Source of the DNA: Entamoeba invadens IP1
Lineage: Eukaryota; Evosea; Mastigamoebida; Endamoebidae
NCBI RefSeq assembly: GCF_000330505.1
Contig: NW_004440426.1
Location: forward strand, 362,909 to 405,472
Length of the DNA: 42,564 nt
Direction: 5' to 3'
The notes under the pieces: model-generated
Databases searched by the model: none
What the model was told of the DNA's origin: nothing
The model's input: only the letters and a program-made list of their open reading frames with translations
Shown here: positions 1 through 9,526 of the stretch, piece after piece
How positions within the stretch are numbered: position 1 is the stretch's first letter
How the letters are laid out: every line of letters begins with the position of its first letter
Position numbers and translations under genes: made by a program

Positions 1-2500
1 CGCTCGTCTTTTTGTTGGACCTTTTGGCCTTTCCTTGGACTTAGAATAAGACTAGAAATGAACTCATTGTCGCTCAGTAAATTTGGTGTTTTGAGTGGGA
101 CAAATGTGTTTGCGATAGGGGAGAACGACATCGGTGTTTTTGGAGTGACTGGGGTGAGTGGAGAAATTCCAGGCGACTGTGTTAATGAGTTATATTGTGA
201 AATGTTCTGTGAAGAATTCAGTGATACATTTAAATCACTTTCAACTCCACTGGGACGGATGGGTTGTGGCTTTGCGCTAATTTGTGTCTCGAAGAGTGGT
301 GGTTCTTCCACTGCAGTGATGATGGTTAAGTGTGGCAAATTGCTAAGCATCAATGGTTTCTTTATTGGAATGTTGAATGTGTAAAACAGTGAATCCAAGT
401 GTCTCATAGTCACCGTGTTGCTTTGTTCGATCAACAGAATATTGAAAAATGGCAACACAAACGAGTGTGCGTTGTCCCCTATGATTTCCGTGGGGACATT
501 TTTGTTATAGCGCGTCAGCGAAATGACAAAATTGGACCACAAGACTATTGTCGACAAGGGGGACTTCTTGTCGTCTCCAAAGATCGACACAAACTTGAGC
601 GGAACTGATGAACGTAGATCACAGGTATCCCCACGTATCCCCTCAACACACTTCACTTGTGTTATTGACGCCATATTGTTCAATAAGTTGACTTTCCAGA
701 CTATCAGTCCCATTCTATTTTTGTAATGCAAAAAGGTCGATATCAAATCGTCATTTTTCGATAAAAGGCAAACTCCATACAAATTCGGAATTTCAGACGT
801 CGGGTAGAACACGTTGTTTTGTTGGGGAAGTTCAAGATATAAAGCCAACATGGTGTCCAACGATGAGAAGACGTCTGTATCCCCTGCGTTAATTGGAGTT
901 GTTATATCAAATTTAAACGTGTTTTCCTTCGGGTGGACGTAGTACGTTGGTGATATTTGATCCGTGAAAAACGTGAATTTCTTTGATTGTGGAATTTGTG
1001 TGAGTGGTGGGATGGGTTCTGTCGTCGAAAATATTTGGACGTTGAAATTTGGGTATTTGAATATCGAGATGTTAACTAAGGTGGGGAAGAATTGAAAGAT
1101 GACAAGAAAATTCTTTATAAAGCACCATTGTACGCACGAGTTCAGACAACATGGGTCTATAGGAATACTTGCGAGTATACTAGCGTCAAAGTTGAATACC
1201 CATAAGACATGTGTTTGTTGTAACAACACGAGGAACTCTCCGTTCATTTCATAGACCTGCAAGTATTGAATTTCAAAGAAGCATTTCCGAAGCACGGAAG
1301 ATGGAATATGGCACGTCGCCAATTTTTTGTTGTGATGCAAATTGCTTGGAATTGCTGTAATAAATGTCGAACTGTATTCAACTCCTATTTCTTCACTCTC
1401 ATAGATGTTCACCACCTACATCATTACTCTTTGTTTTCAGTAATACCAATACCAATCAACAACAAACCCTTATCTCTTCAACTCTTAAATAGTCTTCTCC
1501 AGTCCATTGAGCTTTCCAGAGTCGACACCCATTACTGTCACTGATGAACTTCCCCGTTTTCTTGATTCTATTCATCATAATTCCATCAGTAGACAAGATG
1601 ACACTCTCCTCTTTAATTTGTGCGACAATATTCCCATTGGGAAGAAAAGAAACCGACGGAAGGAAATTCGACTTCTCTTCTTCAAACACATTCTTCTGAA
1701 TGTTTCTCACACGGTGGCACTCGTAATTTGCTTGTGAAAATTGAAACACGACGATCTTACCCTCCTTGTCTACAACGGCAAAGTATATCCCAACACCAAC
1801 GTCGTACCAATCCACCTCCATATTAATAACATTGGTCGCTTGGATGATCGGCATGGAACTCCCCGGGACTAATCCACTCACAACCAACACGTTGTCTGAT
1901 CTGATGTACATCATTCGACTCTCGTCCTTTGTTATTTGGAGTGTCTCCACATTGATCTCCTCGTTCTTTCGTGTTTGTCTGTTTTTGATCGCAAAGTACT
2001 TCGTTGTGTCCGACATCATGACAAAAGTGCTGTCCTCAAAGCCGACTAAGAGGTCGTAGTCAAACGGAAATATTTGGACCAAATGCTTCGTGAACTGGAC
2101 TCGACTTTGAAGGGTCGCGTAAAGTCCTTGGTCTTTGAACGTAATAGAAAATTTGTAGACGCTGTTGTAATCCTTCTTGTTACCATTAATTGAGTACATC
2201 TGACTAACGAGGAGAACAAACGACCAAATAAAAAGTGTTCGACTCCTTAGCGAAACACCCGCACGACAAATTGATGTTATCAATGTGATGAAGAAGAGGG
2301 GGCGAAACAATAAAAGTGTCACCGATGGTCACGTCAACTAGAGCTAAGTGAGTTTCTGTGACAATTATTAGAACCTCGATCCGGTCTAAATTCGGCTTCA
2401 TAAAGTGGCCATGGACTAATTGAGTGTTTTTCGAAGAAAGATTGCCGACGGGGTGCTCTTTAACGTCGTCGAGAAACATTGAGTACGAAGGGTGATACAT
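1..2500 (-). CDS. Large beta-propeller-type protein, possibly APC1, 3'-partial, two introns
   Basis: Three open stretches join into one frame on the minus strand: exon 1 at 2500-2222, exon 2 at about 2175-1468, exon 3 from 1415 to the window edge, about 800 residues with no stop. Each frame break falls exactly at a GTTTGT donor. Exons 1 and 2 and much of exon 3 are rich in short beta-strand patterns with aromatic/hydrophobic alternation, as in a degenerate WD-type propeller. The last 70 visible residues form a Ser/Thr-Pro loop (SPGISPLTPVTPKTP, then LLSDNEF and LSPRKG). An N-terminal propeller with a proline-directed phospho-loop ending in an acidic LSP segment recalls APC1, the scaffold of the anaphase-promoting complex. 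That identity is a pattern match from memory, not a search. The C-terminal PC-repeat part would lie outside the window. Other large propeller proteins (nuclear pore, CPSF/DDB1-type) remain possible. The gene structure is firmer than the name. Confidence 0.6.
1416..1467 (-). other. Predicted intron 2 of the propeller gene (52 nt)
   Basis: Minus-strand GTTTGT at 1467-1462 directly follows codons for EEIR and would otherwise lead into a stop two codons later. A TAG acceptor ends at 1416, after which an open frame (VVNIYESEEIGVEY) runs in phase 0 to the window edge. Donor, length and TAG acceptor fit Entamoeba introns. Confidence 0.75.
2176..2221 (-). other. Predicted intron 1 of the propeller gene (46 nt)
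   Basis: On the minus strand the first frame ends in a stop right after GTTTGT, and the second frame continues in phase 0 after an AAG acceptor at 2176. An acceptor 3 nt further (2173) is equally in phase. Before the acceptor lies CAATTAAT, also present in the intron at 34662-34709. The alternative is a simple frameshift between 2222 and 2322. Confidence 0.5.
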
Positions 2501-2601
2501 CGCTCCCTTCTTTGTTTCTTTTCCAGTTTATATAGCTCAAAGTATTACAAATTAACTATTCAAAGTGGAGTAACCAGAAACTATAATTAATAGATTATTT
2601 A

Positions 2602-3912
2602 CTATAAATTATAAATATGAAGGAAACTCTGGATGCGGTGTTCGAGCGCATCGATGTGGCGCAGTTTTTTCCACTTCTCCGGGATATTCTGATCGCCTAG
2701 AAAGCTTCCAATGACTGTCCCTGCAACCGCGGAATTGGTATCTGCGTCACCGGCTTCCATTGTTATTTCAGTTATAATTTGTTCGAAGATAGTACCTATT
2801 TCGACACCTTCTTTCACACAAGCGGAGTACTTCCTTAGTGCCCATATTGCACATCCCAGTGTTTTATATACAAATCCAATGCAGTTACACAAGTCGAGTT
2901 CTTCCAACTTGTTTGCATGAGTGTATGTATCGAATTGCTCGATATTAGACTCAAGAGTTAGAACCTCCTTTCCTTTCAATAAAGCGTATTCTAGAATATC
3001 ATCCGGACTCTTCTCGGCCTTCAAACTTTCAGCAATTATAGTGCAAATGACTAAACAAGATGCAACACACCGCTCATCATAGTGTGTAGTCCGACATATG
3101 ACTGCACTGTTTTCTTTCACGCGTTCTTCTTCCCAAAAATGAACTGCGCCGAGTATACCAATTTTCATGATACACCCATTTGATGCTTGACTCTTATTAC
3201 TCTCTTCCCACATCTTCTTGGAGACTTGTACAGGGTCTTTGACCCATCCAGGAGTTCTCACGACTTTACCAAAGTACTTTCCAACACCCATTGCACCCAA
3301 ATCACCAAATTCAGAGAACCCAAATTCAATCCAATGGCGCAACCTCAACGCATAGTCCTCGACTATGACATCTCCATTGTTGAAGATCACTCCATCAAGT
3401 AATAAAAGCATATTGTCAGTGTCGTCTGTCCAGTCACTGCAAACCCAATTGTCGTCCATCCATACAGATCTATGCGAGTCTCTCAAGTAATTCGCGTAAT
3501 CAATTGTGTTGTTGTATTTCCAAAAGGCCTGCTTCTTATTCAGAAATTCAGTAGCCAAGCCAACTGCATCACCGACAGCCTGACCAATTATAAGACCTCT
3601 AATTTTACTTACAAGTTCGGGTTTGTTATACTTCTCGGGGAGTGCGACAGCTTTGAAATTAATTGGTTCTACTGGGAGATAGAACGGAGAATCGGGACAT
3701 CGAGTCGGTCCTTCTTTTGCTACTATCTGAAGAGCGTTTTCGGGCGTCGTGTAACACAATTTGTGAGGACATTCTGCAGTTATGATTGACTCAATCTCTT
3801 TGATGTAATATCGGAACTGCTCTTCCTCGTTATGAAATGATCGAGATTTTGGTGCTGCTCCTGTGGGAGCAGATTCCGTTGAAGGTTCAAAATAACTTGT
3901 TGTGTTACCCAT
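2602..3912 (-). CDS. ADP-ribosylglycohydrolase family protein (DraG/ARH)
   Basis: 436 residues. The hydrolase fold starts near residue 103 with IRGLIIGQAVGDAVGLATEF, the family opening. The two metal-binding motifs follow: WTDDTDNM near residue 160 and GDADTNSAVAGTVIGSFLG near residue 390. A GAMGVGKYFGKV stretch and an SNGCIMKIG stretch lie between, all in family order. The enzyme would remove ADP-ribose from a protein or small-molecule acceptor using two Mg2+ ions; the acceptor cannot be read from sequence. The extra N-terminal 100 residues are not part of the fold. The N-terminus MGNTTS fits an N-myristoylation signal (Gly2, Ser6), so membrane attachment is plausible. The start is the first Met, with stops upstream. 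The gene is intact and has no close partner; the propeller gene on the same strand begins 100 bp downstream of its stop. Confidence 0.9.
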   Translation of the reverse strand: MGNTTSYFEPSTESAPTGAAPKSRSFHNEEEQFRYYIKEIESIITAECPHKLCYTTPENALQIVAKEGPTRCPDSPFYLPVEPINFKAVALPEKYNKPELVSKIRGLIIGQAVGDAVGLATEFLNKKQAFWKYNNTIDYANYLRDSHRSVWMDDNWVCSDWTDDTDNMLLLLDGVIFNNGDVIVEDYALRLRHWIEFGFSEFGDLGAMGVGKYFGKVVRTPGWVKDPVQVSKKMWEESNKSQASNGCIMKIGILGAVHFWEEERVKENSAVICRTTHYDERCVASCLVICTIIAESLKAEKSPDDILEYALLKGKEVLTLESNIEQFDTYTHANKLEELDLCNCIGFVYKTLGCAIWALRKYSACVKEGVEIGTIFEQIITEITMEAGDADTNSAVAGTVIGSFLGDQNIPEKWKKLRHIDALEHRIQSFLHIYNL

Positions 3913-4625
3913 TGATTTCTTAACTTCTAAGTTCTTGTTCCTCTTTGATATGATGTTTGGTGGTCTGTTTCGTAAAACTATTAATATAGTATTATTTTAT
4001 TAGAATTGAAATCACTGACAAAATGTTTTGTTCAACATTTAGAAAAAAGATTATTCGAGTAATTATATTTTATTAGTTATAATACTAGTATAAGTTAATT
4101 CTTTTTATTGATATATTTTGAAACAAAAGTTAATTTAAAAAAGTAAAGTCAATTAATAAACTGTTTTAAACAGTTGTATGTTTTTTATAAATTATAAATG
4201 TATGTTTTCGGGAAATCTTTCAACTTATTTTTTGGTTTTTTAAATTTCTTGAATCCCGTTTTAATACAAAAAAATCTGCTCGTTTTAAAAAAATAAACAA
4301 AGAATAACTCTAGTATATTATAATAAAAATAATCAATTAAATGTAGTGGTATTAACTTTTATATAGTTTGTTGACTCCATAAAATTAATTTAATCAATTG
4401 AACTGCATTTTGTTTTGTCGTAATATTTTTTTTATCAAAATATGCAAAAATAGAAATAGTACACTAATACTATTTTACATGATAATTTAATTATAAAATA
4501 TAAAAAATGTTTTGGTAAAAATAGAGCGGAATGGATTACAAAAATGATTGGATTATTAAAAACGTCCCGTTAAGCAGTGGTTTAGTTCTTTTTTTAAAGG
4601 ACGTGTGATGAAGGGTTGATACTTT
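3913..4625. other. AT-rich spacer, nothing recognised
   Basis: Only AT-rich sequence with homopolymer runs and scattered stops in all frames. It must contain the promoter of the ADP-ribosylglycohydrolase gene at its left end. I see no RNA gene or repeat. Confidence 0.6.
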
Positions 4626-4832
4626 TTAGTGTTCGAAAATATCATTAGTCTTAATATCATTCGAGTTTTGAATAGGATTTCTAAGTTGTAAATTGATTTT
4701 AGATAACTCTTTACAAGAATCTTTTTCATCATCTTCATCATCTTTGTTCATTTGACAACAAAAGTCAAATGAACATATTTCACAACAATCCCCTCCACAA
4801 AATGCGTCTAACACTTTTAAAAGCCACCTCAT
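4626..4832 (-). CDS. Small Cys-rich/acidic hypothetical protein
   Basis: 68 residues that I do not recognise. The N-terminal third holds six cysteines in a tight cluster (FCGGDCCEICSFDFCCQ), followed by a strongly acidic run (NKDDEDDEKD) and a polar tail. The Cys cluster could bind metal or be palmitoylated. Base composition rises over the coding part compared with the surrounding spacer, which is why I keep it, but the ORF is short enough to be chance. An overlapping frame (4556-4741) looks worse in amino-acid content and is left out. Confidence 0.35.
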   Translation of the reverse strand: MRWLLKVLDAFCGGDCCEICSFDFCCQMNKDDEDDEKDSCKELSKINLQLRNPIQNSNDIKTNDIFEH

Positions 4833-6175
4833 TATCTGAATACAGTTCTTTTTAGTGAATCGTATTTGAATGGATTAAGTCGATGTATTATTCCTCATTT
4901 CTTCATCGATTATAGTTTATCTTAATTTTTAACTTGGTTTTTAATAAAAGAACGATTCAAGTTAATTTATAGATATTTCAAACTCATTTTTTATAATTAT
5001 TTTAAAATGTTTTTGAATACCACTACTCACACATTTTCAGTCTAAACTTCATCTAAGTTGTTTTTAATTCATATATGTTCAATCTCCATTTTATTTGTTT
5101 ATTCAAATAAAGTTAGCATTTAAACACATTTTAATCATGTTGTATATTTATATAAACTTAATAATCAATACATGAAAGTCTATTATATTTATGAATATAT
5201 TTATGAAATTCAACATGTATTCTGTAATATTTTATAATTTAATAAATTTCTAAGTTTAAATTATTTTAAAAGTTTTCTGTTTGAATTTAGTTTAAAAATA
5301 ATGATAATTAAAACCTTTTTGATACATTTATTGATCCATTTGATACTAAAAATGTTTGCACACTCAATCACGATTAGTTTAAAATAAATATCATTGAAAT
5401 ACAATTTAAATAAATTTTATGTTTAAAAAAAACAATAAATAAATTAATTTTTAAGATTATTCCAAAAGGTATATAAGATAAGGTTTGTTAACAAAAATTA
5501 ACAACAATAATCAGTGATTATGAACATTATATCAACACACGAAAAACTATCAAATTAATAATGTTTAGTTCAAATCAGTTGATGAATAAAAACTGTTTCT
5601 TTTATTGTTTTATAAAATTAATAAATAAAACGATACATCTAAACTTATGCAAGGAATTTTAATAATGTCAATTAATTTGTCTGATTGTTAGACAAAAAAA
5701 TGTTTAAAATGGTTGAGTATATTGCTTAATAAGTGAACCAAATATACATTCTAAGATTATCTTTAGTCTACAAATACTTTAATTGTAAACAGTTAAACGC
5801 GATTATCAAAATGATTTTTAATGAACAATATGGTATAACTATTTTAAAATAAGTAATCAAACTGAGAAATAAACACTATTATTGATAAAAATATGATATA
5901 CTGGCTTGGGTTTGTAACCATCCACATGCTTGGAACAAATCGAATCAATGTAACAACTTTACATGTATTGATTCGTAATTAATATTCATGTATAAAATAT
6001 ATGCGAACTAAAGATTACAAATATGAATACATTTTATTAAATTATAAAAACACAACTCAAATAACAACTCAAAAAATGGGTTTATAAAAAATTAATTTGT
6101 TTACTGTTACAACACAACAATAAACCACCAGCATCTACAAATATGATGTGTTTGATATATTCCAAAGTACACATT
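4833..6175. other. AT-rich spacer with one hairpin
   Basis: About 1.3 kb, very AT-rich, with no coding frame I would defend. The only structure seen is an inverted repeat, CGAATCAAT at 5941-5949 against ATTGATTCG at 5967-5975, with GTAA/TTAC extending the stem. It may be a relic of a small mobile element. Confidence 0.5.
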
Positions 6176-6598
6176 TCAGTCGAAGAAATATCTTTTCATG
6201 TTTGGCAAATGATCCATAGATATATCAGCCTTTGTTCTTGTTGGTGTGAAGTAATCCATCTCCAACACATCACACAAGTTGTCTGGGAGAACGATCGACT
6301 CAATTTGAGTATTACTGTTCTCCGCTTTATTAAATATAAGAGAAAGGCGCTGTTCCTTATATACAGGACGGTGGAGGGGAATCGGATATATCAAGCCATC
6401 CATATATTCGTCGAACGAGTAATTCGTCCAATTGAGCATTTGACTTACTTCAGAAAGTGTTTCGTCAGTCATGTCCATTTGTTGCAATTCCTTAAACCGT
6501 TTGTTTGTTTCACTCTCTTCGACTTTTTCTTGTGTTAGGACAGGAACAATAAGTCCATTTTTAACAACAACCTGAGGAGATGTGTGGACTTCTTCCAT
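6176..6598 (-). CDS. Hypothetical protein, 140 residues
   Basis: I do not recognise the family. The open frame reaches back to 6661, but I place the start at the second Met (6598, MEEVHTSPQ). The 21 extra residues are basic and AT-driven, and AAATTCA, close to the Entamoeba initiator consensus, lies about 13 nt upstream of this ATG; Entamoeba 5' leaders are short. The protein is soluble and acidic, with no signal peptide or membrane span. The C-terminal half has aromatic and proline motifs (LNWTNYSFDEYMDGLIYPIPLH) that look folded. The stop is at 6176. Codon quality is better than in neighbouring spacer frames, so it is probably a real gene. Confidence 0.6.
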   Translation of the reverse strand: MEEVHTSPQVVVKNGLIVPVLTQEKVEESETNKRFKELQQMDMTDETLSEVSQMLNWTNYSFDEYMDGLIYPIPLHRPVYKEQRLSLIFNKAENSNTQIESIVLPDNLCDVLEMDYFTPTRTKADISMDHLPNMKRYFFD

Positions 6599-6885
6599 TT
6601 TCTTTATTTGAATTTGATAGTTTTTTCTCTTTTTAACTAAAACTCTTGAAGGGAATTGCACCTTCGTTTTCTTTATATTATTATAATATTTAGTTGTTAT
6701 AATAATTTATTTATAGTTCGAATATATATTAATAACAATTAACTATTTATTTATTAAAGCAAAAATAATATTTATATTATAATTATTTTTGCAGAAAGAT
6801 AAGTTCAATAGGGGCTTAGGAATAAAATCCCATAATATGAAAACATAAAAATATAAATAAATAAGAATATCATTAAATGAAGAAC

Positions 6886-7085
6886 TAGACCGTACGACTA
6901 GGATCATTCTTAGAGTATGTCACTTTCTATTAAACAAATAGAATTCACAAAATAGGATGAAGACTTTCATTACTTCAGTGCCAAAGGGAGATACGCAGCA
7001 ATGCACGATGAACTGCTTGTTGAGGGGTCGAGTGCGTGCACAACACTCTGAGATGAGAGGCACTGAAGTCTGTCTGACTATTTTA
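6886..7085 (+). ncRNA. U3 small nucleolar RNA (box C/D)
   Basis: U3 guides early cleavages of the pre-18S rRNA inside the nucleolus. The 5' part reads GACCGTACGACTAGGATCATT, with a box A' region then box A at 6900-6915 (AGGATCATTCTTAGAG), very close to the near-invariant U3 GGAUCAUUUCUAUAG. A short hinge hairpin follows (TTCTATT/AATAGAA, about 6925-6943). The 3' domain has box C' AGGATGA (6954-6960) and box D CTGA inside GTCTGAC (7072-7078), enclosed by a 7-bp terminal stem AAAATAG (6949-6955)/CTATTTT (7078-7084). Inside it a perfect 10-bp stem CTTCAGTGCC (6973-6982)/GGCACTGAAG (7059-7068) frames two GATGA sites (7007-7011, 7052-7056), one of which should be box C; box B is not assigned. The whole is far more GC-rich than its flanks. 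About 200 nt is short for U3 but within the protist range. Ends are approximate. Confidence 0.82.
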
Positions 7086-7158
7086 TGTAATTTTGAAATA
7101 GTTTTATTTTAATTAATTTTTACTATTATAATGGCTTTGTTAATTTATGATTGTATAC

Positions 7159-8063
7159 AGTATGACAAGTTTGACTTAAACGACAAGTTTGGGTTAAATG
7201 GTAAAAATTATAGTTAAATTATAATATTTTTTGAACTATAACCTGAACTAATTAATTGCTTTTTTATAATCAAGTTGATATAAATAATTTAATAATTAAA
7301 AGCAAGTCAAAAACCCAAACGATTATATAAAGAATAAGAAAGCTATAAACCAGTAAAGATTACTATAAACTATCACACGATCATCATTATCAACATTTTA
7401 ATATATTAGCAAACAACGTAAAGTACAATTAAAATTTATTTGATTGTATAACCATAACATTTCAAATTCAAGTCAATTATAAATACAGTCTGATTTCCCA
7501 GAATGTGTATTCAACGTTCTTGTTGTTCTCTATTAAACGAACATTAATTAAGAACAAACCGAAAAACATAGGCCCACTCTTTATTAAGTGGGTATAAGTT
7601 TCACTTGCCATAATCAAGCGGAGGTTCTTAAAATCCCACTCTTGGGAGGTTTGGCAATATTTCCTTTCGTTGAATTCGTTTTTATTGATATTATTTGGTT
7701 TATAGTTAAAAACAGTATTTACCCATCACGATAGGAAATACTGCTAATTTATTGTATTTACAATAAAAATAAAGTAACACAAACGTTTCCGAATGAGGCG
7801 GTGTATGTTTTGACATGTTTAAATACAACGAGACAAACACATTGGGACATACAAAACAATACTTAAAACGTGTTTTGGTTTTATTTATAAGATTCAACTG
7901 TAACATAAAACAATAGAATTAATAATAATTTAAATATTATTCTATTTAACCATTTAATTATTTTCTAGTTTAACCCACTGTTTACTATTGTTAATAGTTT
8001 TTAAACCATTAACGTGAACCATTTAAGTCAAACTATTCCATTTAAGGCAAACTTGTCTAACTG
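7159..8063. mobile_element. 905-bp inverted-repeat element (MITE-like)
   Basis: The ends are imperfect inverted repeats about 45 bp long that begin CAGT and end ACTG. The left reads CAGTATGACAAGTTTGACTT; the right, reverse-complemented, reads CAGTTAGACAAGTTTGCCTT. Each end holds a second tandem copy of the motif AGTTTGnnTTAAA. No transposase frame lies inside. CAGT ends fit Tc1/mariner or another cut-and-paste group, but a clean target duplication is not visible. The inner part holds a relatively GC-rich, hairpin-rich patch (about 7490-7690). Confidence 0.5.
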
Positions 8064-8158
8064 AATATTGTAATTAATAATAATAATAAGTTAAAAAACA
8101 ATTAACGCTAATTTCGTTGTTTGAATATTTAATAAGTCACTGAAAAAACACTTAAAAA

Positions 8159-8347
8159 ATGGAAGATCTTAACAACGAGACTTATGTCAATCAGTTTAGG
8201 CGACTTGCATTAAAATTTTTGATTGGACTAATTGTTATGATTGTTTTAGTTGTTTGCATAACCTCTTCTATTTTTTTAAGAGCTTTTTTGCACAGAGATA
8301 CTCAAGTTGAACAACTAACACAATCATCTCTTCAATCACTAATTTAA
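8159..8347 (+). CDS. Single-pass membrane microprotein
   Basis: 62 residues. A polar N-terminus (MEDLNNETYVNQFRRLALK) leads into one strong hydrophobic span of about 22 residues (FLIGLIVMIVLVVCITSSIFL) and a short polar tail rich in Gln, Ser and Leu. Arg/Lys before the span suggests an inside N-terminus. I do not recognise a family. It lies 95 bp beyond the right end of the inverted-repeat element and is transcribed toward the TLDc gene on the other strand. It may be a real small gene or a lucky ORF; the clean membrane layout favours the former. Confidence 0.45.
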   Translation: MEDLNNETYVNQFRRLALKFLIGLIVMIVLVVCITSSIFLRAFLHRDTQVEQLTQSSLQSLI

Positions 8348-8502
8348 GAATCTGTTATTTGTGTTAATTTATTTGATGTAATTTAATTTTTCAAACAAAA
8401 ATAATACAAAAAAGTAATGAATTAATTGATACTTTTGATATAAAAATAGTAAAATACTCTTTGAAGGTCAAAGAAGATTTTTAAACATTAAAAAGTGTTG
8501 TT

Positions 8503-9438
8503 CTACAACACATTAAAAGCTAATAGTCTATCCGTTGTGAATGATTGATTACCGACAAAGACGAGACCCCCTTTTGATGTGTGGTCCTCGTAATTGGTGT
8601 TGAACGAGTAGTCAATTGAACTCGAGTTATCAACAACATCAATGAAGTAACCGGAGTACACTCCAACAACACATGCCGAATTTCTTGATCCTGAGACGCA
8701 AAGACTTTTCGTGTGTTTATTGACCTCAATAGGGAAAAAGCGAGTTGGTGGGATTTTATATGGATTTTTGAGTGTGAACATAAAGTGGTTTTCGTCTCCT
8801 TTGACGTAGACAAAACCCTCCTTTTTCTCTTTTGGTATTTTCTTCGAGTGCCACGATCCGAAAATGGACTTTCCAGACATCACGATAATCATCACGTTCT
8901 TCGACCCACAAACATTCTCGTTGAACCCTTTCGAGTCGAAAAAGTGCTTTGATGAGTCGTAAATCAACTCCATGCTATTGGCGCAAGTCCAATCTTTTAA
9001 AATTTGCTCATACCTACGAAGACTTGGTATGTCAAAATTATTACACGTCTTCAATGCAATGGCGGGCGACTTCGACTCGGAGAAATGTGGTTCATCAATG
9101 CTTGACTCTTGTCTGCTTACCCTCTTCACTTTTTTTGAAAGGCAAGAAGAAGACCTTTCCACACACAGGCTTGGGGTTGAACACTCAATGTTCTTCGAGT
9201 TGGACTCAGAAGGGTAGTAGACGTGGCTTGTGGCTTGTTTTTGCTCAGAAGAACTTTTTGTGTTTTCGTCTGAGGTGTCCGGGGTGAACTGAATCATGGA
9301 GCTTGTCGAGCGCAGCATTGGGAAAAAGTCGCGGTCGCGTTTCTGCTTGAACTGGGCTTTGTCGTTGTTGATAACTTGAAGAACAGAACTGTTCATGAGA
9401 CGGATGGTGCCGTAATTGTTCAGCGTCGTGACTTGCAT
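8503..9438 (-). CDS. TLDc domain-containing protein
   Basis: 311 residues. The first 125 are polar, Ser-rich and probably disordered (SSSMIQFTPDTSDENTKSSSEQ). The C-terminal half is a TLDc-like domain starting near residue 142 with LKDWTCANSMELIYDSSKHFF, then KNVMIIVMSGKSIFGSWHSK, a Phe/Pro core with NPYKIPPTRFFP, and a final GLVFVGNQSFTTDRLLAFNVL. This layout recurs in a family much expanded in Entamoeba; in other eukaryotes TLDc proteins act in oxidative stress defence and V-ATPase regulation, but nothing here shows which job this copy has. The start is the first Met at 9438. A 14-bp palindrome lies 75 bp upstream. A second, shorter homologue is at 38757-39491. Confidence 0.8.
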   Translation of the reverse strand: MQVTTLNNYGTIRLMNSSVLQVINNDKAQFKQKRDRDFFPMLRSTSSMIQFTPDTSDENTKSSSEQKQATSHVYYPSESNSKNIECSTPSLCVERSSSCLSKKVKRVSRQESSIDEPHFSESKSPAIALKTCNNFDIPSLRRYEQILKDWTCANSMELIYDSSKHFFDSKGFNENVCGSKNVMIIVMSGKSIFGSWHSKKIPKEKKEGFVYVKGDENHFMFTLKNPYKIPPTRFFPIEVNKHTKSLCVSGSRNSACVVGVYSGYFIDVVDNSSSIDYSFNTNYEDHTSKGGLVFVGNQSFTTDRLLAFNVL

Positions 9439-9512
9439 ATGACCTTCAAAATTCGAATTTATTTTTCAGGTTAGGCGCATTTTTTTATGGCAGATATTTT
9501 CTTGTGTCGTTT

Positions 9513-9526
9513 GGCAGAAATCTGCC
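9513..9526. promoter_or_regulatory. Palindrome GGCAGAAATCTGCC upstream of the TLDc gene
   Basis: A near-perfect 14-bp dyad (GGCAGA, AA, TCTGCC) about 75 bp upstream of the TLDc start codon, with a half site GGCAGA about 25 bp nearer (9489-9494). Position and symmetry would suit a dimeric regulator, but this is one occurrence only. Confidence 0.2.

Noticed and set aside
58..726. Plus-strand ORFs at the left edge (58-384, 399-608, 523-726)
   Set aside because: They are antisense shadows of exon 3 of the propeller gene, which is open across the whole stretch on the minus strand.
6981..7060. tRNA-like reading of the GC-rich patch (GGGTCGAGTGC resembling a T-arm)
   Set aside because: No acceptor stem, D-arm or anticodon arm can be formed; box A, C' and D place it inside a U3 snoRNA.
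7500..7690. Possible U1 snRNA (ACAAAC complementary to the GTTTGT donor, near several hairpins)
   Set aside because: No U1 stem-loop I signature or convincing Sm site, and the donor complement is too short to mean much in AT-rich DNA.
7706..7906. 66-residue minus-strand ORF inside the 905-bp element
   Set aside because: Low complexity, no recognisable motif, and it lies within an inverted-repeat element.
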